This document shows, in pieces, positions 25,202-32,393 of a DNA stretch of 64,000 nt. The notes under the pieces are model-generated. The model did no database searches. It was not told where the DNA came from and saw nothing but the letters and a program-made list of their open reading frames with translations. The position numbers and the translations under genes were made by a program. The stretch spans positions 81,934-145,933 of the forward strand of contig JAFWEV010000098.1 of the NCBI GenBank assembly GCA_017512745.1, written 5' to 3'. Source of the DNA: Oscillospiraceae bacterium. GTDB lineage: Bacteria > Bacillota > Clostridia > Oscillospirales > Ruminococcaceae. Within the stretch, counting starts at the first letter, position 1. Every line of letters starts with the position of its first letter.

Positions 25202-26473
25202 ATGCATATAGAATTACCCTACGGGAAAACAAAACTGACGGCAGAACTGCCGGATGGGCTGGACGTATCGATTCTGGATATGCCGGCGACAAAAGTGGAC
25301 AAAACGGAGGAGGAGATGATCGACGCCGCGATGCGGAATCCGATCGGATCGCCTCTTCTTGAGGATATGCTCAAACCCGATGACACGGTGGTCATCGTGG
25401 TGAACGATCAGACAAGACCCGGTCCGAACGTGCTCATCATGTCCGAACTGATGAAGCGTCTGGATAAGGTCGGAGTACCGGATGAGAATGTGACGATCAT
25501 ATTCGCGACGGGATCACACCGCTCTCCCACGGCTGAAGAAGCGCGCAAGATACTGGGAGACGAAGCGTACAACCGTTTCAAGACGGTGGATCACCACTGC
25601 ATGGTGGACGAGGAGAACAAGTACATCGGTGACACCAAGGCGGGGATCCCGGTGTATATCAATAAAGTGGCTGCCGAATGCAGCTTCCTTATAACTACAG
25701 GCCTCATAACACAGCACCACTGCGCCGGTTACAGCGGCGGACGCAAATCGATAGTTCCGGGTATCGCCGGGTTTACTACGTTCCACATCCATCACTCATT
25801 CCCGGTATATCAGTACGAGCCGGCAATGGGATTCATGCACGGGAATCCGTTCCACAATCTGGCCGTGGACGCGGCGCGCACGGCGAATGTGCGATTCATA
25901 GTGAACGCCATACAGGACGCGCATAAGAAGGTCGTCGGTTTTGTGGCGGGAGATCTCGAGGCCGCCCATGAGGAGGGAGTGAAGCTCTGTGAGAGTGTAA
26001 CGATGCTCGAAGTGGATAAGCCCGCGGACATCCTCATCTCCAGTCCGGGAGGATTCCCCAGAGATATAGACCTGTATCAGTCGCAGAAGGCGATCTCTGT
26101 CTCCGAACTCATCTGCAACCCAAACTGCGTCTTCGTGCTCGTTGCGGAGTGCAGCGACGGATTCGGAGGAGGCTCGTTCAGACAGATCATGGTCGATCAC
26201 GCCGATCCGGACGAGATAATAGATCTGTACGCCAGAGAGGGATTCACCCCGGGCAGCAACAAGGCGTTCAACTATGCTCGGGCACTCAAGAAGGGCCGCG
26301 TGATCATCGTGTCCCCCCATCTCTCAAAGGAATCTGTTGAAGAGGCACACCTCGAGTGGGCAGGGACTCTTCAGGAAGCCGTCGACAGTGCGCTGGAGGG
26401 CAGGAAAGACCCGGTAGTCGCAGTCATACCGTCCGCATCGGGACTGTGCGCGAGAGTAAGAAAGCAGGATTGA
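25202..26473 (+). CDS. LarA-family (nickel-pincer) 2-hydroxyacid racemase, copy 2
   Basis: A 423-residue paralogue of the protein at 22142-23419, with the same conserved residues: His in ATGSHRSPT, His and Lys in QHHCAGYSGGRKSIVPG, and His in HIHHSF. The SPGGFPRDIDLYQSQKA stretch is nearly identical in both. The ATG at 25202 is preferred: AGGAGG (25185-25190) is 11 bases away, whereas the ATG at 25193 is only 2 bases from it, and copy 1 begins at the equivalent residue. Two different LarA paralogues in one locus suggest racemisation of different acids or of two centres. Confidence 0.92.
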   Translation: MHIELPYGKTKLTAELPDGLDVSILDMPATKVDKTEEEMIDAAMRNPIGSPLLEDMLKPDDTVVIVVNDQTRPGPNVLIMSELMKRLDKVGVPDENVTIIFATGSHRSPTAEEARKILGDEAYNRFKTVDHHCMVDEENKYIGDTKAGIPVYINKVAAECSFLITTGLITQHHCAGYSGGRKSIVPGIAGFTTFHIHHSFPVYQYEPAMGFMHGNPFHNLAVDAARTANVRFIVNAIQDAHKKVVGFVAGDLEAAHEEGVKLCESVTMLEVDKPADILISSPGGFPRDIDLYQSQKAISVSELICNPNCVFVLVAECSDGFGGGSFRQIMVDHADPDEIIDLYAREGFTPGSNKAFNYARALKKGRVIIVSPHLSKESVEEAHLEWAGTLQEAVDSALEGRKDPVVAVIPSASGLCARVRKQD

Positions 26474-26503
26474 ATCAATAATTGTTGAAAGAGCAGCCGT
26501 ATC

Positions 26504-27448
26504 ATGTTTGAAAACGCATTAAACAGTATTTTTACATTGCTCATGCTGATCTGTGTCGGGATCTTCCTGAAGACCAGGAAATGGTTCGGCATGCAGGGCG
26601 GGACCGCGTTCTCCAAGTTTGCATTGAATGTGGCGATCCCGGTAAATCTGATCACAACGATGGTCAACTCGTTTGACGGGAAGGACGATCTGCTGAAGGT
26701 CATCTCGCAGATATTCATCCCGACCGCCATGATCGTGTTCAGCCTGATAGCGGCTCTGATCGTCGGAAGGATCTTCAGGGTAAAGGAAGGGCGCCGCGGA
26801 GCTTTCGCGGTGTGCTCGTCCTTCGCAAACGCCATCTTCATAGGGCTTCCCGTTGTCCAGGGAATATTCGGAGACGCGGCAACACCATACGCGATGGTCT
26901 GCTATATCCCCAATATTCTTCTGTTCTGGACTATCGGCTACTACCTGATGATGAAGGACGGCGGAAAAGAAGGAGGGTTCAGCTTCAAGAATCTCAAAAA
27001 GCTGTTTTCCCCTCCACTGGTGGGATTCCTTATCGGTACGGCAATGGTATTGCTGAACCTGAAGATCCCGAAGTTCCTTCAGGGACCGCTTACGCAGCTG
27101 TCGCGGATGGCGACCCCGCTCGCGATGGTCTACATCGGGTGCGTAATAGGAAACACGGCGCTTAAGAAGGTGCTGGACAGCAAGAAGGATCTCATACTTG
27201 CGATTGCCATGCGGCTTGTTGTCGCGCCGATGTTCGTATGCCTTCTCTGCCATGTCTTCAACATCGACCACGCCGTCGCTCAGATATTCTTCGTCTTCAG
27301 CGTGACGCCGACGATGACACAGTCGGCAATGATGGCGAACGAGTGCGGAGGGGACAGCGAATTCGTATCCATGGAAGTCTGTGTATCCACGATCCTGGGA
27401 CTTGTCTTCATCCCGTTTTATGTCTGGCTGATGCAGTATATCCTGTGA
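26504..27448 (+). CDS. AEC-family transporter, copy 1 (malate permease-like)
   Basis: A 314-residue auxin efflux carrier family protein with about 10 hydrophobic helices in two halves. Characteristic motifs are FALNVAIPVNLI in the first half, SSFANAIFIGLPVVQGIFG, and SVTPTMTQSAMMANECGGD in the second half. Bacterial relatives carry malate or malonate. It lies 30 bases after larA2 and 64 bases before a GntR gene, so it could move the acid acted on by LarA2. A second AEC protein lies at 37940. Confidence 0.9.
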   Translation: MFENALNSIFTLLMLICVGIFLKTRKWFGMQGGTAFSKFALNVAIPVNLITTMVNSFDGKDDLLKVISQIFIPTAMIVFSLIAALIVGRIFRVKEGRRGAFAVCSSFANAIFIGLPVVQGIFGDAATPYAMVCYIPNILLFWTIGYYLMMKDGGKEGGFSFKNLKKLFSPPLVGFLIGTAMVLLNLKIPKFLQGPLTQLSRMATPLAMVYIGCVIGNTALKKVLDSKKDLILAIAMRLVVAPMFVCLLCHVFNIDHAVAQIFFVFSVTPTMTQSAMMANECGGDSEFVSMEVCVSTILGLVFIPFYVWLMQYIL

Positions 27449-27512
27449 CAGATACAGCAGAATCCCGTAATTAACCCAAACAGCAAATTTCCATAAGCGA
27501 GGTAACAAGAGA

Positions 27513-28166
27513 ATGATCAGAATCGACACCACACTGATAAGCGACAAAGTCGTTGCCGAACTCAGAAGGCAGGTCCTGTACGGAACGCTGAAGCCCGGGC
27601 AGGAGATATATCAGGAGCATATCGCCGAGCAGCTCGGCGTATCCAGAATGCCTGTGAGAGAAGCTTTCCAGATACTGGCAAATGACGGATTCGTCACGAT
27701 CAGACCGAACAAGACAACGGTGGTGAACGAGGTTTCCGAAAAATTCGTCAAGGATTTCTACACCACGAGGATCATCCTCGAATCCTCTGCGGTGCAGATG
27801 GCATGCGCAAATCATCCCGACTGCCGCAAGGCGTGGGAGGCCTACGAGAAGGGCGAAGAGATGATCGAACGCAAGGATATGATCGGATACAATATGCAGA
27901 ACGCCCTGATCCACCGCTTCATATGGGACGCGGCCGACAATTTCAAACTGCGGCAGATCCTGGCCTCGATGTGGCACACGATGGACGCGGGATACAACCC
28001 GTATCAGGTCGCCCGCCAGTCCAACGACCAGCACAGGGAACTGATCCTGGCTATCGAGACGAACGACCCGCAGCGCGGAGCCCATGTCATTAGGCAGCAT
28101 ATCCAGAACAGCATCGACGGGGTCCTGAGAGTCATGAAGGAACAGAGGCAGCAGAAAGAAGAATAA
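27513..28166 (+). CDS. GntR/FCD-family regulator, second copy
   Basis: A 217-residue regulator with the winged helix VVAELRRQVLYGTLKPGQEIYQEHIAEQLGVSRMPVREAFQILANDGFVTI and an FCD domain (NALIHRFIWDAADNFKL). It is clearly related to the regulator at 16430-17089 but divergent. It is located immediately before the ttdAB/aconitase gene run and could bind the operator at 28255-28278. Which of the two FCD proteins recognises the TGGATACATGA motif cannot be decided from sequence. Confidence 0.9.
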   Translation: MIRIDTTLISDKVVAELRRQVLYGTLKPGQEIYQEHIAEQLGVSRMPVREAFQILANDGFVTIRPNKTTVVNEVSEKFVKDFYTTRIILESSAVQMACANHPDCRKAWEAYEKGEEMIERKDMIGYNMQNALIHRFIWDAADNFKLRQILASMWHTMDAGYNPYQVARQSNDQHRELILAIETNDPQRGAHVIRQHIQNSIDGVLRVMKEQRQQKEE

Positions 28167-28220
28167 ACGGTCAAAAATAACAAAAACAGTTAATTGTACC
28201 AAAAACAATATAGTTACATG

Positions 28221-28249
28221 TTTACATAAAAGAAACGTGTTGCTATAAT
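28221..28249 (+). promoter_or_regulatory. promoter of the ttdAB1 unit
   Basis: TTTACA (28221-28226), 17 bases, TATAAT (28244-28249). Confidence 0.7.
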
Positions 28250-28254
28250 GTTTA

Positions 28255-28278
28255 TGAAATCATGTATCCAATGTTTCA
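28255..28278 (+). promoter_or_regulatory. candidate GntR/FCD operator before ttdA1
   Basis: TGAAA (28255-28259) and TTTCA (28274-28278) flank TCATGTATCCA (28260-28270), the exact reverse complement of the TGGATACATGA at the transporter and larA1 promoters. It starts 6 bases after the -10 box. Confidence 0.7.
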
Positions 28279-28322
28279 AATCCATTATCAATCAAAAAAC
28301 TGCAAAAAGCAGGAGGTTTTCT

Positions 28323-29225
28323 ATGAACAAACAGGAAGCACGGGCAGTCATGACAGATGTCATGGAGAAGTTTCTTGGTCTTGCATGCAAGAGACTTCCG
28401 GATGATGTTTATGCAAAACTGAAGGAGTGTCGCGAAAAAGAGACTTCTGAGATGCAGAAGGTGATCTACGACACCTATTTCGACAATCTTGAGAAGGCCA
28501 TTGAGCTTAACCGCCCATGCTGCCAGGATACCGGACTGCTTCATTTCTATATCAACTGCGGTTCGGAATTCCCCTATATGGGAATTGTCGAAGAGGCTCT
28601 CCGCGAAGCAACATCAAAGGCGACTTTCTCCTCTCCTCTCCGTCAGAACACGGTTAACTGGTTTGAGGAGCGCAATACCGGAGACAACACCGGCGAGCGC
28701 ATGCCATGGCTGCACTGGGAGATCATCCCGGACAACAGCGATCTTGAGATCTGCACATACTTCGCAGGCGGCGGATGCTGCCTCCCCGGATGCGCGAAGG
28801 TCTTCAAGCCGTCCGACGGATATGCCGCAATAGTCAAATACGTTTTCGACGCAGTATCCGATCTCGGTATCAACGCATGTCCTCCGCTCATCGTAGGCGT
28901 AGGCCTCGGCCACAACATGGAAAACGCCGCAGTCCTTTCCAAGATGGCTTATCTCCGTCCTCTCGGAACACACCATCATCATCCGAAGGGCGAGAAACTC
29001 GAGAAGGACCTTCTCGAAGGACTCAACAAGCTGGGTATCGGCGCACAGGGCCTCCCCGGCAATCAGGTCGCGATGGAAGTCCATGTGGAATCTTCCGCAC
29101 GCCATACAGCTACGATCGCTGTCGGCGTCAATGTGGCATGCTATGCGCACCGCCGCGGATTCATCACTTTCCATGATGACATGAGCTATGACTTCAGCAA
29201 ATCCTATAAGGGGGTTGAACTGTAA
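28323..29225 (+). CDS. ttdA: tartrate dehydratase/class I fumarase-type alpha subunit, copy 1
   Basis: The [4Fe-4S]-binding alpha subunit (300 residues) of a heterodimeric hydro-lyase of the L(+)-tartrate dehydratase/fumarase/mesaconase family. Cluster ligand regions are RPCCQDTGLLHFY, GGGCCLPGCAKVF and NACPPLIVGVGLGHNMENA. The THHHH stretch is near residue 220. I use the ATG at 28323, which has AGGAGG 7 bases upstream; the frame extends further 5' without a ribosome binding site. The stop overlaps the beta subunit start by one base (TAATG). Tartrate, fumarate/malate or mesaconate/citramalate are all possible substrates. Confidence 0.93.
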   Translation: MNKQEARAVMTDVMEKFLGLACKRLPDDVYAKLKECREKETSEMQKVIYDTYFDNLEKAIELNRPCCQDTGLLHFYINCGSEFPYMGIVEEALREATSKATFSSPLRQNTVNWFEERNTGDNTGERMPWLHWEIIPDNSDLEICTYFAGGGCCLPGCAKVFKPSDGYAAIVKYVFDAVSDLGINACPPLIVGVGLGHNMENAAVLSKMAYLRPLGTHHHHPKGEKLEKDLLEGLNKLGIGAQGLPGNQVAMEVHVESSARHTATIAVGVNVACYAHRRGFITFHDDMSYDFSKSYKGVEL

Positions 29226-29839
29226 TGAAAAAAGTATTGACTACACCGATCAAAGCAGAAGATCTTGAAGATATCCATATCGGGGATATAGTGTACCTCA
29301 CGGGTACACTCGTAACCGGACGTGACGACGTTCACCGCCGCGTGGTACATGAGGGAATGACAAGTCCCTATGATTTCAACGGCGGAGCCATCTTCCACGC
29401 AGGTCCGATCGTACATGAGGAACCCGGCAACAATACTCTTATCTCAGTCGGACCGACCTCATCCATCCGCATGGAGCAGGATGAGGAAGACTTTATCCGC
29501 ATGACAGGCGTCAAGATGCTCGTCGGAAAAGGCGGAATGGGTCCGAAGACAACAGCTGCTTGCGAGAAGTACAAAGCCATCCACTGCGTATTCGTCGGCG
29601 GATGTGCCGTCAGCGCAGCGGTCCATGTGGAGAAGATCGAGGACTGCTTCTGGAGAGAGCTCGGAATGCCCGAGTGCGAATGGGTATTCAAGGTAAACGA
29701 GTTCGGTCCGCTGATCGTCTCAATCGATACACACGGCGGAAATCTGTTTGTAGAGAATAAAGCAAAGTATCAGGCACGCAAAGAAGAGTGCGAAGCCCCG
29801 ATAATTGAGAGCGTCAAGGATTATCTTGTAATTGAATAA
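29225..29839 (+). CDS. ttdB: tartrate dehydratase/class I fumarase-type beta subunit, copy 1
   Basis: The 204-residue beta (swivel) subunit that completes the hydro-lyase with the preceding gene. Family motifs are GDIVYLTGTLVTGRDDVHRRV, GPIV (near residue 60), GPTSSIRMEQDEEDFI and VGKGGMGPKTTAACEKY. Cytoplasmic. A stable hairpin follows 27 bases after the stop, so the pair may form its own transcription unit under the operator at 28255-28278. Confidence 0.94.
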   Translation: MKKVLTTPIKAEDLEDIHIGDIVYLTGTLVTGRDDVHRRVVHEGMTSPYDFNGGAIFHAGPIVHEEPGNNTLISVGPTSSIRMEQDEEDFIRMTGVKMLVGKGGMGPKTTAACEKYKAIHCVFVGGCAVSAAVHVEKIEDCFWRELGMPECEWVFKVNEFGPLIVSIDTHGGNLFVENKAKYQARKEECEAPIIESVKDYLVIE

Positions 29840-29866
29840 TAAATCAGAAAGCATATAAATCCCCCA

Positions 29867-29912
29867 TCAGTCAAAGCCGGACATACAGGTTTATTTCTCC
29901 GGCTTTGGCTGA
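29867..29912 (+). terminator. hairpin after ttdB1
   Basis: A 15-base stem, 29867-29881 against 29898-29912, complementary apart from one G-U pair, followed by TTTACTC. It is a probable terminator or attenuator between ttdAB1 and the next genes. Confidence 0.7.
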
Positions 29913-29940
29913 TTTACTCAGGAAGAGGTGAAGATCAATA

Positions 29941-30330
29941 ATGGCTATCCGAGAGACGGATGAAAAGAGACTGGAACAATCCAGAGAACTGATTGAAGAA
30001 CTGAAGGAGCTAAGAGGCGGAAACGTGCTCAGTTTCCACAAACGTCTGGCAAACGACCCGCAGCTCATTCACGCTTTCATCGAGCAGTACAGAAACTGCA
30101 ACAAGGGCGAAAACGTGATACCGCGCAAATACCGTGAACTGATGATAATGCTTCTCGGATGTGCGACGGGCGTTGAGACGACCATCAAGACGCACGCCAA
30201 GCTGGCGTGTGAAAACGGCGCTTCCCTCGAGGAAGTAGCCGAAGCGCTCCGCCTGGCATTTTTTATCTGCGGCGTCCAGGCGATCATCCCCGCAGCAACG
30301 ATTTTCGACGAGATAGAAGAAAAGGAATAA
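29941..30330 (+). CDS. carboxymuconolactone decarboxylase (CMD/AhpD-like) family protein
   Basis: A 129-residue all-helical CMD-domain protein. The core reads KYRELMIMLLGCATGVETTIKTHAKLACENGASLEEVAEALRLAFFICG. The CxxC pair of AhpD-type peroxidases is absent, while the Glu and His seen in CMD-type proteins are present (VETTIKTHAKLA). It is more likely a decarboxylase/lactone-handling or accessory protein than a peroxidase. It starts after GGAAGAGG and is followed 7 bases later by the PanE-like reductase, so the two are likely co-transcribed. Function in the island is unknown. Confidence 0.85.
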   Translation: MAIRETDEKRLEQSRELIEELKELRGGNVLSFHKRLANDPQLIHAFIEQYRNCNKGENVIPRKYRELMIMLLGCATGVETTIKTHAKLACENGASLEEVAEALRLAFFICGVQAIIPAATIFDEIEEKE

Positions 30331-30337
30331 TAAGACT

Positions 30338-31270
30338 ATGGCAATCAAAACAGTAGCAATTGTGGGAGCCGGCGCTATCGGCAGCATGATCTCGGACAAT
30401 CTGGAACTCGCATACGGAACGGATTTCTATCTCTTCTGCAAAAACGATTTTCTCGCAGCTCCGCTCAAAGCAGACGGACTGATGGTAAACGGCAGGAACT
30501 TTAAGCCGGTCGTTATCCAAAGCAAAGCGGACATGCCGGAAAAGCTCGACCTTGCAATCATTACAGTAAAGAATTTCCACCTTGCGTCCACGATCGAGGA
30601 CCTCAAGACGGTTATCGACAGTCACACTGTCATCCTGCCGCTCCTTAACGGTGTGTATGCGTTTGATACTCTTACCAGGGAATTCCCGGACAACCACGTA
30701 CTCTGCGGGATCATGGTAAAGACGGACGCCCATCCTGTGGGACCGGGACTTACAGCATATTCGACAGCCGGCGAGATACAGGTCGGCGAGGGAAGACCCG
30801 AGGATGCGGAACTCGCAAAAGAAGTATCGGCATTCGTAAACGTCAATAACCTCGAGAGCAACTACTATCCGAACATCCGCCACATGCAGTGGCGCAAGTT
30901 CATGCTCAACGTCGGAGTGAATCAGATCACGGCCCTTACAAGGGCCGAATTCGGGATGATCCCGAAGATCGAGGAGATCCCCGACGCCATGCGCCTCGTC
31001 ATGCGCGAAGTCCTGGAAGTCGCGAATGCGGAGGGAATAGATCTGCACGAGAGCGACATAGACGAGCTCATCGAGTTCACACACAAATATCCCGAGGACA
31101 AGCAGACATCCATGCTTACGGATGTGCTTGAACAGCGTCCGACAGAGATAGACTTCTTTGCGGGCGATGTGATCCGCTACGGAAAGAAGCACGGAATAGC
31201 AACTCCGTACAACGAGATACTGTATTACGTGATCCGCGGACTGCAGAAAGTATATCTCGCCAAGAGATAA
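30338..31270 (+). CDS. ketopantoate reductase-like (PanE/ApbA family) dehydrogenase
   Basis: A 310-residue NADP-type reductase. Its N-terminal Rossmann motif is VAIVGAGAIGSMISDNL, followed by LDLAIITVKNFHLAST. The C-terminal helical domain has the catalytic-type lysine region WRKFMLNVGVNQITALT and the substrate region with EGIDL and HKYPEDKQTSMLTDV. No panB or panC is nearby, so it probably reduces another 2-oxo acid in the island. It lies between the CMD gene and an aconitase-like gene with short gaps. Confidence 0.9.
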   Translation: MAIKTVAIVGAGAIGSMISDNLELAYGTDFYLFCKNDFLAAPLKADGLMVNGRNFKPVVIQSKADMPEKLDLAIITVKNFHLASTIEDLKTVIDSHTVILPLLNGVYAFDTLTREFPDNHVLCGIMVKTDAHPVGPGLTAYSTAGEIQVGEGRPEDAELAKEVSAFVNVNNLESNYYPNIRHMQWRKFMLNVGVNQITALTRAEFGMIPKIEEIPDAMRLVMREVLEVANAEGIDLHESDIDELIEFTHKYPEDKQTSMLTDVLEQRPTEIDFFAGDVIRYGKKHGIATPYNEILYYVIRGLQKVYLAKR

Positions 31271-31295
31271 TCATCGGAAACGAGAGGAACGGCAA

Positions 31296-32375
31296 ATGAT
31301 TCAGAATTCAAAAATACCGTACTGCCTCATTACAGACATACTGTCGGATGAACAGGCCGACCGCCTTGCGGACGTAGCGCCGAAGTATCCGGACCATGTG
31401 ATCGTTGCAATGGATCACAACACTCCGTGCGGAACAGTCGCAGTGGCGGAGAAACAGAAGAAACTGATCGAATACGCGCGCCGCTTTGGTACGGTCTTCT
31501 ACTACGGGCAGGGGATCGGATATCATCTCGCGATGGAGGACCACCTGAAGGAAGGAGATATCCTCCTGAGCATCGGTGTTCATGCTCCGACTGTCGGAGC
31601 GGCGGGAGCCCTCGGACTCACCGTCCCGTTCGACAAACTTGTCGAAGTCATAGGCACCGGCGGTTTCGAGCTCCCAGAAACGGAAGAATATGTCATCCGC
31701 CTTGACGGAAAACTGTTTTACCATACCGCGGCAAAGGATATAGCTCTTACGATCCTTGAGAACCGCAGCGAATATGAGGGAAAACTGATCGTCCTCACAG
31801 GCGGTGAGGAACTTGACCGGGCGGATTGGCTCACACTGTGCAATATGCTTGCCCACTCCGGCGCATTCAGCGTTATCCGCCGCGATACCTCTGCGGAACC
31901 TGATATGGTCATAGACCTGTTCAAGATCGAGCGCAAGGCCCTTCTTCCGGGCGGCTATGACAAAATAGTCCCGATGACCGCGCTTGACGGTCTCAGGGTC
32001 AGCCAGGTGTTCTTCGGGGGATGCACGGGCGGAAGCATCGAGACCATGCGTCAGGTGGCAGAAGCGCTCGACGGCAAGCAGGTCAGCAGATATGTCCGCG
32101 TGCTTGTAGCGCCAGCTACTTCGAAGGTGTACGAACAGATGCTCGACGAAGGTCTTGTGGATCCCATAATGCGCAGCGGAGCTCTCTTAATGAACCAGAG
32201 CTGCAGCGCCTGCTGGGCTCAGAGCCAGGGGCTCTGCGATGACAATGAGATATTTGTCACCACGGGTTCGATCAACTGTGCCAACTGGGTGGGACGCAAC
32301 AATAACGGAGTCTACATCTCTTCACCCGAACTGGCGCTGAAGGCAGCTCTCACGGGCGTGCTCTACGAAAACTGA
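31296..32375 (+). CDS. shortened aconitase-superfamily (LeuC-like) protein
   Basis: A 359-residue relative of LeuC/aconitase large subunits, shorter than the usual 420-470 residues. The three cluster-ligand cysteines appear kept: one in VFFGGCTGGSIETM and two in NQSCSACWAQSQG. The C-terminal NNNGVYISSPELALKAALTG matches the family. The normally invariant DSHTTTYGA motif is degraded to IGVHAPTVGAAGALG, keeping only the His. It therefore probably binds a cluster but acts on an unusual substrate or has lost dehydratase activity. It lies 18 bases before the LeuD-LeuC fusion gene. Confidence 0.82.
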   Translation: MIQNSKIPYCLITDILSDEQADRLADVAPKYPDHVIVAMDHNTPCGTVAVAEKQKKLIEYARRFGTVFYYGQGIGYHLAMEDHLKEGDILLSIGVHAPTVGAAGALGLTVPFDKLVEVIGTGGFELPETEEYVIRLDGKLFYHTAAKDIALTILENRSEYEGKLIVLTGGEELDRADWLTLCNMLAHSGAFSVIRRDTSAEPDMVIDLFKIERKALLPGGYDKIVPMTALDGLRVSQVFFGGCTGGSIETMRQVAEALDGKQVSRYVRVLVAPATSKVYEQMLDEGLVDPIMRSGALLMNQSCSACWAQSQGLCDDNEIFVTTGSINCANWVGRNNNGVYISSPELALKAALTGVLYEN

Positions 32376-32393
32376 GGATCGGGAGGAACTGTC

